Source of the DNA: Poecilobothrus nobilitatus
Taxonomy: Eukaryota > Arthropoda > Insecta > Diptera > Dolichopodidae
Direction of reading: 5' to 3'
Assembly: GCA_947095535.1 (NCBI GenBank)
Contig: OX352773.1
Span: 91,732,670 to 91,796,669, forward strand
Length of the DNA stretch: 64,000 nt
Shown here: in pieces, positions 11,137-22,932 of the stretch
Numbering within the stretch: position 1 is the first letter of the stretch
How the letters are laid out: each line of letters starts with the position of its first letter
The notes under the pieces: model-generated
The model's input: the letters and a program-made list of their open reading frames with translations, nothing else
What the model was told of the DNA's origin: nothing
Database searches by the model: none
Position numbers and translations under genes: made by a program

Positions 11137-14100
11137 AAAGAAGTTTTATGAGTTAATATTCGGTTTCTTCCATTTTTGTTGCTGTTTTTAATTTTTTGTA
11201 TAATGCACTTAGATTATGTTTTATCAATGTTTGTTCGAAGTAAGCCCTTAAAGACTCAACATTTTATTTTTAGATATGGGAATGGATTTTATACAAGGAT
11301 TAAATATTCTGATCCATAAATTTTTGAAAAGTGTTGATGATTTGAATGTAAATCAAAGTTTAGATGTTTCAAATTAGGAATAATATTTACCGTATTGCTA
11401 ATTATATTTTTTTCGGATATACGATTCTAGTACTAGTGATTTATCTTTCAAACAAAAATTAGAAGAACACTTTATTGATGCAATATTTCCTAGAGTTCTT
11501 TCAGCAATTTCTTTTAATACAATTTTTGTTTTGTTAAGAAATGGATTTAGTGAATTTTTTGTTTGCTTAAGTTGAAAAAAAAAAGTAAGTGTATTTTTTT
11601 TTATTTTAAGACCTCTTACAACATTGGTAAGAATGTCAAGTGATAAGTTCTATTTTGTTTTTAATAAATTGTTTTTTTTTTATTTATATTTTGAAATTTG
11701 GTAGTAGAGGACGATTTGTTAAAAATTTGTTTATTATTTTAATAATAAATTTTTTAAATGTGTATTTTAATCTTTTTATCTGAAAATGGTACATATGAAC
11801 ATTCGTTGTTATTTTATATAGAGCACATGTATGTAGAGATAATTTTAATTGTTATGAAAATAATGATAACTTGAAGTAATTTTTATGTCCCTCAGAGTAC
11901 GCTTCAAAGTTGCAAATGGTCCATAAAAAATCTAGTCGAGGTATTTTAATACTACATTGAGGATTTTGGACATTGACAAAATCAAATGAAACTTTATTTG
12001 AAAAATAAGGAAATTCAAATATTGAAAAACCTTTTACAGCCTAATTATTTTTGAAGAGAAATAATTTTGGTTCAAGGGAAATTGGATGAGTATTTTGTAT
12101 TATTTATTGTATATACTTTTACTATTTTTCGATTTCAAAAAAGTTTAAAAATAAAATGTCAAAAAAAAAAACACAGTATATTGTATTTTAAAGTATATTA
12201 GAGGTGGTCACAAAATCAACTAGGAAATATGTGTATAAAAAATATAATTAGGGAAGATTTTAGAATTGGACACAAAATAAGGATTCCTATAATTTGTTTA
12301 GCTGGAGTTTGAGGGCGTTCGCTATATTTAATGCCTTGTTGTTGTAATATGTATGTAAAAAAATAATTAAGAAGGATTTTATAGTTAATAACAAATTCAG
12401 GGTTTAATAATTTGTTTAGAGGAGGTTTAAGGCAGCTGTCCCCCCTTTTTTTAATATGTTGTTGTTGTAATTAAACATATCAATAAAATCAATAAATAGG
12501 AAGGATTTTAGAGTTAAAAAGAGAAAATTAGAATTTAAATTTTATCAAAGTATACCATAGATAAAAAGTATTTTTGACATGCTTTCTTATTTCTTTTTAA
12601 TTTTGGCTTTATTTCTTTTTTAAATATGAAACAAAGATGCAAACAGAAAGTTCATGATTTTGGTTTTATTTCAAATGAATTTTATTGAAATTGAAATAAA
12701 AACAAAAAAGTGCATTTGAACTTTATTTCAAGTAACCTTTAGTTAATGAAAAAAATTATTTAGTTTTAAAAATATGAGATTTTGATAAGCGATATCCATT
12801 TTTCTAATATTTTAAATTATCTACAGGAATTTTTTGAAATTTAAATTATAGCACAAATTTAATTCTTATATACATAAAAAGGTTTACAATCATAGATGAA
12901 AAAATAAAGAAACATTATAAGTAGTACTTAAGATATTAATGAACATCAAAATGTATATATGATATTTGCTTCGTCTCCCTAAAAAGAAATATATGTATTT
13001 ACAATTTTGCACTCAAAGGCAATTAACTATTTTGCCATTAAAGGAAAAATATAAATTTGTGTGTTTGTTAAAGAATTAGAGGAAAGAAAAACTTTTTTTT
13101 AAGTACTTGCCTAATTTCCATTATTTTTATTTTCTATTTTCTGCCCCTTTTTTCAGATTTTCTCCCACAAAGATAAAGTTTTTAAGTTGAAAATTCAAAA
13201 GCAATTTAAAAGCAAAAACAACAAAAGGCGGATAAATCTTACAGAACATAAAGATGTAGAAAATTTTTTTTTTATTTTTTGCATAATATCTATAATTCTT
13301 CTGAAGAAAAAAATTTTCAACATAATAATACACCGGTTAATTTTAATGACCAACATTGAAACAAAAACAAAATAAAAACGTGATCTAAAAGTATACTTAT
13401 CTATAAAAGGGATATGTATCTGAGAGGAGAACATTAAAGTGTTGCCATAAAACACTTTTAAAAAACTACCAATGAACCAAAAGAATGTGAAATAGATTAA
13501 ATGAAAGTATATAAAAAATTAAGATACTTTAGAAATAAAAAACAAAAAAAAAACGAAAGACACTTTTCGGAAATATATACTCCTTAGATACAATTGATTT
13601 TAATACAAAAAATTGTTATAATAGAAAAAAAGTTTTTATTTTCTAGATCAAATTATGCTAGAACGCAAATTATGTTAAAAGATTTCATTCTTCTTTTTCT
13701 TTTACGAAAATTTTTTTCTCTGACTATAGAGGATGTTTTCTTTATTTCAATTCCTAGGTTAAATAGGTATTCCTTTGATTAGTTTTCTGTTCGTAAAACG
13801 ATTGCAAGATGATAAAAATTAAAAGATTAATTTTTTAGTACTTTTGAGGCATATTTAGAAAATAAAATAATAGTATGAACTGTACTTATATATCTTATAA
13901 TTAGAATCTTCTCCTCATTTTTACTTTACCTATTCTACTGGTTTTTTATTCTCTTTAGGTTGGTAAACGTATTTTCAGTCAGGAAAGATTTGCAATAAGA
14001 AACAAGACAGCTTTTTAATATAATACCACAAGGCTTTATTAAAGGTAATGTATGATGAAATGGTTCTAAATGAAACCCAACATTTACTACATTGAACAGT

Positions 14101-14290
14101 TTTCATGTCTTCTATAGCGTTTCCTATACTCTCAGAATACATAACTTTATTTTATTATTGTCATCTAATATGTCCTTAGAAACTAAAATGATCTGTTACC
14201 TCAATATTAAGAAAAATCAAATGTATCATTATATCAGTAATTAAATATTTACACAAAACTAAAGAAAATATATATTTTGTCATTGTTGTT
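11137..14290. other. AT-rich sequence, no gene
   Basis: No feature recognised with confidence. There are long A/T runs and scattered short open frames of low complexity. The segment 13950-14290 may hold eroded reverse-transcriptase sequence belonging to the element that starts at 14291, but no motif survives clearly. Confidence 0.55.
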
Positions 14291-15120
14291 AAAATAATGT
14301 GATTGCGTACAACCAGAATTAGATATTGTAAAAGAAATGAATTTGACCCAATTCTGCGATTCCAAGGGGAAAATTTACAACGATCAGAAAGTATAAATAT
14401 TTTAGACATGCAGCTAAATCAAAAAATGCTATAGAATGAGCATATTTTTGATATAGCTAAAACCGCTGCTAAATGTTTGGATTTTTTGTCGCGTTGTAAA
14501 AAATACTTCTCTCCAAGAGATCTGTCTAATATCTATAAAGCTTACATTCGACCTAAGATGGAGTACATTTTCCGCATTTGGGCTGGCGCATCCCAAACTT
14601 CTTTGAGTTACCTTGACAAAATCCAAAATCGCGCCTTACCCCTAATTGGCGATCCTGTCGAGCGAATAACACTCACTCCTCTTAATACTCGTCGAAATAT
14701 AGGAGCAATTTCTCTATTTTATAGATATCTTGTAGGTAATTACACTTGCTCAATTTAACTTAAGTCAATTATGCCTCCTCTCAAATAATTCCAACGTAAC
14801 ACCAGAGAGGCTTTGATTGCTCATTACTATATAGTTGAAATTCCTAGATGGTTTAAAACTGGGTATAGAAACTCAATTGTTGTAAGAACTGCTAAGATGT
14901 GGAACATGCTTCCATCTACTGTGTTCCCCTCTGTTAATAACGTTCCATTCTACAATTTGCAAAATTTCCTTTATAGGTTTATTTCCTACCACTTAACTCC
15001 CACTTAATATCCTATTTCCCTCCCATTTAACTAAACCTACATAATATAATGTATACAGGAACTAGTTCCTAGTGTTTAGTTAGCCTAGTGTTTAGTGAGC
15101 GTGTAAAAAAAAATAAAAGA
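14291..15120 (+). pseudogene. Non-LTR retrotransposon: reverse transcriptase C-terminal relic
   Basis: C-terminal part of a LINE ORF2, including the post-RT region. One frame carries, in order, SESINILDMQL, HIFDIAKTAAKCLDFLSRCK, IYKAYIRPKMEYIFRIWAGA, LDKIQNRALPLIGDP, LNTRRNIGAISLFYRYL, and after a gap VVRTAKMWNMLPSTVFPS. This order is characteristic of Jockey/CR1-like insect elements (IRP-MEY--HIWAGA, IQ-RA--LIGD, HRRN-GALSLFYRY, RTA-MWN-LP). The frame stays the same for about 700 bases, interrupted only by stops at 14432-14434 (TAG where a Trp is usual), 14756-14758 and 14786-14788. That pattern suggests fairly recent decay by point mutation. A short 3' UTR ends in an A-rich tract at about 15105-15120. 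The RT catalytic FADD/YADD region is not present. Confidence 0.85.
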
Positions 15121-17306
15121 ACATTACAACCGTTACCTATCTTTAAATCTTCTCTTAAGTTTTAATATAATCTATCAAATTTCAAATGAATAGTAATCCA
15201 TGATATTTAGTTTTATTTTTATTTCAAGAATCTTAAAATGTTCTGTATTTTAAACGGAGTATGAATCTTTTAATGCTATTAAGAATTTTCAATACAAAAT
15301 TCACTATTAGATGAAAGAATAAAACTGTATATTATATAGTGCATCAATAATGTATGTACAGTTATAATCTGAAAGCTATTTGTAAATAAATTTATATATA
15401 AATATATAATAATACATATAATATGTATATGAAATTTTAATGTACAAGTTATCCTGTAAATGGACAATGAAAAACATCATCAGCATAGAATGGGCCTCAG
15501 CTGTTATAAACTGCTTTTAAGGATAATTTAGTGTATGTATTAACATCATGCATGTTTAAGAAGATATTTTTTATACTTTTTTCCTTTTTCTTTTGTTTTT
15601 TTTTTTACTCTTCCTAGCGATCTAAATCTATTGCTTTCTTCTTCTTTTATTATATGCTATGTACCAGATTTTCCTAGTTTCTTTTCTCATTCCCTTAATA
15701 ATTTGCCAGAGTAGATGGAGTAGATGCTCTTTTGGTATTTTATGGTAAAAAGAAGCAGTAATGAAAAGGAAAACGGAAGTAAAAGTTTTAAACAGGAAAA
15801 ATATATCTTTAATTTTTTTCTTTTATTTAATTTTTACTTTAGACATAATTAAACAAAATTAGCTGTACAACAAAGTTTCTTGTTTCTAATAGTTTAGCTT
15901 CGAATATTAAAGAAATATTATAAGTTGATTAAGAAACTAGCAATCAGCAACAGAGATAAATACAGAAAAAACAGAAGCTTTATAAATTAAGGGAAGGGAT
16001 TACAATTTTAAAATTTGTTTAAAAATACAGTGATGAAATTTGGTTTGGATTTAATGATTGTAAAACAATGATGTGACAGAATACTGTGAAGTTCACAAAT
16101 CAGTTAATGTTGTGATAGAAGCAACACGTTACTATAGTGTATATACATCAACTGCAATTGAATTATTTTTAAATCAGATGTTCAGTGGTATTATATTAGA
16201 ATTGAGGATTGCTGGTTTTTATTTCATTTTTGTTTGCTCAAACTCAAAAAATCAATGTTTAAAATTTACAGAATGTTTGGTTGTGATTTTAGTTTTTTCG
16301 TGATGATAGGGTGCAGAAAATGTATCACTCAATACACTTAACACAAGAATTTAAATCTAAAGATTTCAATACAACGGAGGCTCTAAATTTTTCTAATGCC
16401 TTATAATGACGCAATGAAATAATATAAAAACTCCAAAATTTATGGATTGTTGGATTTTCTTTGCTTTTTTGTATTTCCACATAAAATATTTAACAATGCT
16501 ATTTTACTAAGAAATTATATTATATGAAATATACAAAATTGTATTTTTTGTTTCTTTTGCCTTCAAAACTATTATTATAAATTAATTGAAAATGGCCAAA
16601 AAAAGTATTTAAATTCGAACGTAATTCTTTCCAGATGTTTTGAATATACATATAAAACAATTACACACAAAAATAATTAAGTGGAAGGTCTAATTTTCTA
16701 TGTATTAATAGAATAATTGTTGAAAGTATTAATAAACAAAATTAAGGATTCTATGGATCATAACAATTTTTCTAATAGCAAAATGTATCTTTACTTTTTG
16801 TATAATTTATTTTGAAGATAAATTTTATGATAGTTTTTAATGTTTTTTGATTTCCTATACTCAACTGATGCATGGTCCTGCTAGTAAGAGATTATAAAAT
16901 TCTTTTTAATTATAATTATTATTTTCTGTTTCTAATAAATTTTCTTCAACAATTTTAAATAATTGATTGTCTTTAATAATGAATTTTAATTCTGGAGTTA
17001 TTATAAATTAAGTTAATATTTGAGGTTATATATAGTTGAACTGTTTTTCCTTAGGAGATTACAAAAATGGACTTCAAATTTCTCTAGTTGTGTGCTAAAT
17101 AGAAATAGATGCTAGAGAAAATAGATGTTGAACGAGTCTATTTGAATAATAGATCTTTCTTATTTCATCTTGATCGTTTAATTGATCGTATTTGTAAATA
17201 ACTTCTCAGTAGGAATATTATTTTATTTCTTGTAACTCTTTCTCAGTTCTTTTCCCTCTTCCGATATTTTTTGTGTATTGCTTTTAATTAATATTATAAA
17301 TCATGT
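15121..17306. other. AT-rich sequence, no gene
   Basis: Nothing recognised. The open frames at 15279-15467 (-) and 16073-16303 (+) have no domain and atypical composition. Confidence 0.6.
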
Positions 17307-17335
17307 TATACCCTATACATTAAGTATAGGGTATA
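17307..17335. other. Terminal hairpin of family T copy 2
   Basis: TATACCCTATA (17307-17317) and TATAGGGTATA (17325-17335) are perfect 11-bp inverted repeats around the 7-base loop CATTAAG. The same hairpin, less perfect, starts the copies at 10377 and (inverted) 32447-32476. Confidence 0.8.
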
Positions 17336-17559
17336 TTAACTTTGGTATGGTGTTTGTAACCACTAAAAGGAAGCGAGTTAGATATGGACATGTATATATA
17401 TTCTGAATCAGGATCACCTCCTGAGTCGATTTAGCGATGTCCGTCTGTCCGCCCGTTCGCACGATAACTCAAAAACTAGTGAAGATATCTTGATGAAATT
17501 TATATAGTAGGTTACTAATTGCGAAAGGAATGCTAAGTTCGAATCTGGACAAAATCGGT

Positions 17560-18290
17560 CCATGGTTTCGGGTACCTCCCATACAACTCCCAAAACCGAA
17601 TACGCATATCTTCGAAATTAATATAGATAGAAAGTTAAAATTTTGTACGAGGATGTGTTTTTCTGAATCCCTGATATCCCTAAAATTTGAGATGAATTGG
17701 AGTGGTTGTTTGGGTACATCCCACACAACTCTCAAAACCGAACAAGCATATATTCGAAATTAATAAAGATAGAAACTTCAAATTTGGTACTAGAGTGTTG
17801 CTTCCTGAATCCCTGATTTGCCTAAAATTTGAGATGAATTGGAGTGGTTGGTCGGGTACCTCGCATACAGCTCCTAAAACCGAACAAGCATATCTTCGAA
17901 ATTAATAAAGATAGATACTGCAAATTTGATACGAGGGTGTTGTTTCCTGAATCCCTGATTTGCCTAAAATTTCAGATGAATTGGAATGGTTGTTCGGGTA
18001 TCTCCCACACAACTCCCAAGACCGAATAAGCATATCTTCGAAATTAATAAATATAAAAATTTGAAATTTGATATAAGAGTATTTCTACCCTGTTCTGATA
18101 ATGTCTCTAAAATTTGGGATGAATTGGGGAGGTGGTCCTGGTGCCTTCACACACTTACCAAGACCTAACAAGCATATCTTCGAATTTAATAAAGATAGAA
18201 ACCTGAAATTTTCTACAAAGGTTGTAAAAGCATTTATTTTTTTAGCTTATATTAAATGCCTAACTAAAATAACTTATGGATTTTTAATTT
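17560..18290 (+). repeat. 142-bp tandem array, five units
   Basis: The anchor AAACCGAA-A-GCATATCTTC recurs with its CCG/CCT at 17596, 17738, 17880, 18022 and 18164, exactly 142 bases apart each time. Each unit runs from that anchor through AATTAATAAAGATAGAAA, a Phe-rich spacer and GATGAATTGGAGTGGT. Because 142 is not a multiple of three, the unit's open frame reappears one frame later in each copy. This explains the staggered overlapping open frames here, which are not genes. Confidence 0.85.
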
Positions 18291-18364
18291 AATTTGAATT
18301 TTTAAGGTGTAGGGTATAAATAAGTCGGTTGCATCGACTTACCGTTACATTTACTTGTTTTTTT

Positions 18365-19040
18365 ACCTAAGGAAAGTTCGAATCTGCCTAAGACACCAAG
18401 AATACTCCATTTTTAGTATTAAATCCTTACTGACCAAACCCACTTGCCTTTTGAAATAGTATAATGGGATGAAACCCCTAGCTACTAACGCAGTATATTA
18501 GCTAGGGAGTAGAGATAGCAGAGAATATGATAAGGATCCGGAAATATTGAATTGGGAATGGGGAGTAGAGATAGAAGAGAAAATGATAAGGATCCGGAAA
18601 TATTGAATTGGGAATGGAAATGTAAGGGAGCAATGAATCCGCCTATTATTATTACTATTTCACTATCAGTATCAATGTTGGTAATTGTTCCTGCATTAAA
18701 TAATAATTGAAGGCAGTCCCACTGTCGCTGTAGCAGCTATATTATTATTAGTATTAATTATTTATAATATTATTATTTACTGCAGAGCCATTATTATTAT
18801 TTACTATAAAATCAGTAAATTACAACGCGCAGTAGTATAACACCTTCCCGCATGATGTAACGAAAGGTAATTATACTGCTGCATGTAGTAACGAAATGTT
18901 ATACCGCTTCGTTGTAGAAGTGCTTTATTACAACCTTGAGTTCCAACGATCAAATCTATAATAGACCTTACGTTACTCAATTGGCCTTGAGTACAGTAAT
19001 TCATAAATTTCGTTTTTCCTACTATATCCAATGCCTTAAC
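18365..19040 (-). mobile_element. AAT-rich repeat, family A/B copy 1
   Basis: Its reverse complement aligns in order with 40.6-42.1 kb. Shared blocks: AATAATAATA then GCTGCTACAG-GACAGTGG; GGAAGGTGTTATA; GGCGGATT-ATTG; CTGCGTTAGTAG then AGGGGTTTCATCCC; GTCAGTAAG; and CCTTAGG at the end. The order of the GGAAGGTG and GCTACAG blocks differs between copies, so internal rearrangement has occurred. There is no coding capacity. The 3' end (minus sense) abuts the family T copy directly. The outer limit near 19040 is approximate. It is a dispersed non-autonomous repeat; class unknown. Confidence 0.6.
18505..18616. repeat. 56-bp tandem duplication
   Basis: GGGAGTAGAGATAG...GATAAGGATCCGGAAATATTGAATTGGGAATG occurs twice head to tail, starting at 18505 and 18561, with only two or three differences. 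It lies inside the A/B repeat and is absent from the copy at 42 kb, so it is a recent local duplication. Confidence 0.85.
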
Positions 19041-19446
19041 TCAAAACAGACTACGACTTCCTGAAAGCAATAGAATTGCAATAGTTTTTTTTTTTTTTTT
19101 ATTTCTTCTACATAATTTATATAAAAATAATTTATTTTAATATATTCATAATTAAATAGTTTCTGACCTTAGTTTCGATAACTGACCTTGTGTGGTCTTA
19201 TAATGTGTAGAAAATGATGAACAGACACAAAAAACAAAAGAAAAAATAAAATTTTTTACATTAGAATAAAAAAAAATCAAATAAAAATCGAATTTTCATA
19301 AAATTATTTACATATTTTCTATTTAATAGTAGAAAATTTTAATTTTTTATTTACTATTAATTAACGGATTTAACTCAATTTAAATATACTTTAACTTAAG
19401 GTTTTCGTCATTTGACGTTATTGTTAGTGTAACTGTATACTACCGA
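19041..19446. other. AT-rich spacer
   Basis: Nothing recognised apart from a T run of about 18 bases near 19085-19101 and A-rich tracts. Confidence 0.6.
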
Positions 19447-20025
19447 TTAAAAGTTAATAAGATTATATATTATGTTAATTTTGTTAGTATAATGCTTTAA
19501 TTTTCGACTAAAAGTGCTCTTACTTTTTTTTTTGAATACGCCGAAGTTAGATAGAATTTTCAAATCTTCGGGTAGCTCGTTGAATGCTTTTAAGCAATTG
19601 TATAGACAATTATTACTTTGGTTTCCGGTTCTAAATAAGGAGAGATAAAAATTTGATTTGTTCCTAGTGTCGTGCGAGTGAATGTCTAATCTTCTATTTA
19701 GAATAAAGTTATGTTTCGGCAGATTATTTACTATTTTAAAATCAGTACAGCGCAATTCATATCTATTTATATTCGTAAGACTAAGATATTGTTAAGAGTA
19801 TAATAAATGAGAGGGGTATTGAATAGGGAGATTTTTAATGACTTTAAGGCATTTTTGTGCGCAATTTCTAGCTTATTTAAGTAGATTTGGGGAGCCCTGC
19901 TCCAAATGGGATTTAAATAACTAATATGTGAATTGATGTGAGATGAATATATTGCATATAAAGTATTAGTTGATAGAAAATTACGCAATCTTCTTAATAT
20001 GAAGATATATGGGGAATTTTTTTTT
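19447..20025 (-). pseudogene. Non-LTR retrotransposon C-terminal relic (second family)
   Basis: The minus strand encodes RRLRNFLSTNTLYAIYSSHI, then ISYLNPIWSRAP. After a frameshift it reads HSHDTRNKSNFYLSLFRTGN and FNELPEDLKILSNFGVFKKK. This is the arrangement at the C-terminus of many arthropod LINE ORF2 proteins (L--IY-S-I-SHL-Y-IWG-AP, then HDTR----), downstream of the RT fingers and palm. It is clearly different from the 14.3-kb element, so it is another family. The two open segments (19767-19988 and 19447-19755) are out of frame with each other. The RT active site lies outside the surviving part, so this is a dead 5'-truncated copy. Confidence 0.8.
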
Positions 20026-20120
20026 ATTTTGCATTATTCATTATTCATTTCAGTGTCAACACAATAATAAAGGACAGTTGTTAAAACTTTCATTATTGGG
20101 GTAAGAACTTTTTGATTCTT

Positions 20121-21266
20121 TTTTAGCACATTTCCAAAAAAATTTTGAAAAAATGTGATTATTAGTTTCACTCTCTCCGTCCATCCTTTCGTCCGTCTGT
20201 TTACAAAACTTCTACACCGTTAAAGATAGAGAAAAAAAATTTTAACCATGGGTAGGTCTAATAAAACAAATAATTTTGCGGAACAACTTTTTTATGTAGC
20301 CCCATCCATTACGGAGCTACAGCCCCTCAAACTTTGAAAAAGTCCTATTTTTAAATGCATATATCTTATGTTCTGCTTAAGAGTTTTTCAATCTGAAAAC
20401 GTCATTCGACAGGTATATTTTTTAATTTTGTAAATTAATATCAAAATTATACAATTTTTTTAAATTTAGTATTTAAATTTACCGTTATGTGAAAACCAAA
20501 TTTTGCATGAAATTTCTTTTTTCATAACTCCGGCAGGATTTGAGATAGGAAGCTGAAATTTTGAGACAAGGAAGAACTTTTAGAATTAGTATAAGTTTGC
20601 TCAGAAAATTTTTATGGTCCACCCCCTGTTTATGAGCTTTAGAGCTTAAAAATTGAAAATTTGCTATTTTTAAACACCTGTAACTTAGAAACCTGTACAC
20701 ATTTTACTTCGGTAAGACATGAAAATTAAAGGTTTAATAATATATTTTTACGTGTGTTAAAGGTTTATTTTAGTTATAAAGGGTTTTATTTTAGCTGCAA
20801 CGTTGGAGCTCTACAAAATTGCGAAAAAACCACATTTTCAGATGTATATATCTCAGGGTCTGCGTAATAGTTTTGCAATCTAAAACCGCCAGAAGATTAA
20901 AAATTTCATTATCTATACTTTTAGAATTAGTATAAGAAGAATTATTTTCCTTAGAAAATTTTTTGGTAGCGCTCGCTCTTTAAGAGTTATTACGCCTCAA
21001 AAATTGAGAATTTGCTATGTTTAGACACCTGTAACTTAGGCACCTGTAAAAATTTTTCTTCGGTAAGACATGAAAATTAAAGGTTTAATAATATATTTTT
21101 ACGTGTGTTAACGGCTTTTCTTAGTTATAGGACTTACGGCCCCTCAAAATTCCAAAAATGTCCTATTTTCACATTTTTTCTTTTTACATGAAATGAAATT
21201 TTCAAATTTTTGTGCAAGTCACAATTCTAAACAGTTTGTATTGAGTTTTGGAAATGTGCGCTTTTA
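20121..21266 (+). mobile_element. Family H repeat, copy 1 (GCACATTT termini)
   Basis: Starts with TTTTAGCACATTTCCAAAA and ends with TTTTGGAAATGTGCGCTTTT. GCACATTTCCAAAA is therefore an exact 14-bp terminal inverted repeat. Just inside the left end AAATGTG forms an imperfect hairpin with the terminus. Then come TTAGTTTCACTCTCTCCGTC and a degenerate (GTCY)n tract (about 20176-20198). The body contains two near-identical units of about 351 bp. No protein is encoded; the small minus-strand open frame at 20485-20700 is a shadow. Related copies lie at 22255, 27287 (-), 31316 (-) and 33455. It is a non-autonomous element, at about 1.15 kb the longest of the five. Confidence 0.7.
20395..21115 (+). 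repeat. 351-bp internal duplication in family H copy 1
   Basis: CCTGTAACTTAG-(A/C)ACCTGTA and TTCGGTAAGACATGAAAATT then AAAGGTTTAATAATATATTT appear twice, the first anchor at 20677 and the second at 21028, 351 bases apart. The preceding 300 or so bases (CAATCTGAAAAC..., TTTTAGAATTAGTATAAG...) also repeat. The other H copies carry a single unit, so this copy gained one by tandem duplication. Confidence 0.75.
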
Positions 21267-22254
21267 AAAATCGTTGGTTTACATTCTACCTTGTTGTTTG
21301 TTGCATTAAATATAAAAATATGAATATTAAAAAATTTCTGAATTTATGTATGACACAGATTTTAAAATTCTATTATTTAGTGAAATAATTTGTTTTTGTC
21401 TCTTTTCTTCCTCAGCTTAGTAAGTATTTAGAACAAATAAAATTCTTTCAATATTTTTATTAGTATAATAATTATAATAATTTTCTAAGTACTTTTCGTA
21501 GTTTAATTACTTTGCGGAGTACTTTAATTATACTTTTGTCTATTATGTATTTTTTTAGTAATTATCATATTACTGTGTCGTAAACTTATATTTTTTAGTT
21601 AATTTTTTCCAGCGCGTGCTTTCTTAAGATTTTTTATTAAATTTTAGTAGATGGTCAACTTTCAGAAAAAACCGAAATTGGAGGAAAAAAAGTTGAATAA
21701 TAAAAAAAAAATTAACTTTATTTTGTGTTAAAAGAATTTTATTTTTTAGATTGAAATTAATTAAATAATTTTTGTTTTTTTATATAATAAATTTTTTTTT
21801 TTAAATGGTATCCATTAAATTGCATATACATATAAAGTTATTTTTTTTTTTTTGAAAGTTTGTTTTCTTATTATGGATTTTTCATATATTTACCAAAGAC
21901 AAGAACAAAAACAAAGAATTTATCTTTTAATTATTATTAAAGATTTTTCTGAATTTTTTATATTTCTGTTGGATGTTAGTTTTAAAACGTAAGACATTAA
22001 TGTTAAAACTGACTAAAAAAGGGCTTACGACAGATAAAAAAATATAAAAATAAGAGAAAAAAATAAAAAAAGTTTGTGCGCTTATATATTTCTGTTTGTT
22101 TTTGTTCTACTGAATCATAATTTTTTAGTTCATTGGAATCTCCCAATGATTCAAAATAAAACACAAAACTTAAAAAAAAAAGTGTTACCATAAAAATTTA
22201 GAAAATAATAGAAGTAATTCTTTTAGTAACTGTTGATTTAGTTTTAACTCTTTC
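21267..22254. other. AT-rich spacer, no gene
   Basis: Nothing recognised. It is dominated by A/T runs. TCATTGG...CCAATGA near 22130-22150 is a short 7-bp hairpin of no obvious meaning. Confidence 0.6.
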
Positions 22255-22932
22255 TTTTTAGTACATTTTTAAGAAATTTTGAAAAAATGTGCTTATTAGT
22301 TTCACTCTGTCCGTCTGGGTGTTTACAAAACTTCGGCACTGTTTGAAATAAAGCAATGGAATTTTAAGAACGGATAGGCATCGCCAAAAAACTAATTTTG
22401 TGGAAAAACGTTTTTCTGTAGCTTCACCTATTATGGAGCTACAGTTCCACAAAGTTCGAAAAAGCCCTATTTTTAAATTGTTATAACACAGGTTCTATAA
22501 GGCATATTTTTAATCTTGAAACGCCAACGATACCTGGTTTTAGAAACTTTAAAAATATATACAAAATAAATATGTGACTTTGTCATGCGGTACCCAATTT
22601 TCTATTTTTAAACACCTGTAACTTGAGCACGTGTCCAAATTTTTTTTGGAGTAATATACAAAAATGAATGCTCCAAAATTATATTTTTGTTTGTGTTAAT
22701 TTCTTTTTTTTTTAATAATATAGGGTTGCCTTATAATTGACGAAAGTGTGATTTGATTTTTCTCAATTTTTTCTAATTGTTTTCATTATTATTCATAATA
22801 TTATTCATAATTAATTACGTATTAATAAAATACGTAATTTATATTATTATAAATTTTATTTTTTAATATGTCTACTCTTTACTCTAGGCTTATTATGGAA
22901 TATTTTTTAATTTTGGAAATGTACTTTTTTGA
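22255..22932 (+). mobile_element. Family H repeat, copy 2
   Basis: Aligns with 20121-21266: left end TTTTTAGTACATTTTTAAG, then ATTAGTTTCACTCTGTCCGT (a shortened (GTCY)n tract), a body with TTATGGAGCTACAGTTCC and ACACCTGTAACTTGAGCACG, and right end TTTTGGAAATGTAC. The first base pairs of the terminal repeat have changed from GCACATTT to GTACATTT on both sides. Only one internal unit is present. No coding potential. Confidence 0.65.

Larger units (their letters stand above)
17307..18364 (+). mobile_element. Family T repeat, copy 2 (best-preserved copy)
   Basis: Best copy of family T. It opens with a perfect hairpin (17307-17335), then TTAACTTTGGTATGGTGTTT and GAATCAGGATCACCTCCTGA. The core follows: GTCCGTCTGTCCGCCCGTTC (17439-17458), then GCACGATAACTCAAAAA. 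Next comes a five-unit 142-bp tandem array, then the 3' end GTGTAGGGTATAAATAAGTC and a second small hairpin, AAGTCG/CGACTT, before ACATTTACTTGTTTTT. The TAGGGTATA near the 3' end is the inverse of the TATACCCTA at the start, so the ends form a subterminal inverted repeat. There is no transposase or helicase coding, so it is non-autonomous. Resemblance to DINE-1/mini-me elements is inferred from the (GTCY)n tract, hairpins and central tandem repeats. Confidence 0.75.

Noticed and set aside
17530..18292. Five overlapping open frames with similar peptides
   Set aside because: They are the same non-coding 142-bp unit read one frame later in each tandem copy.
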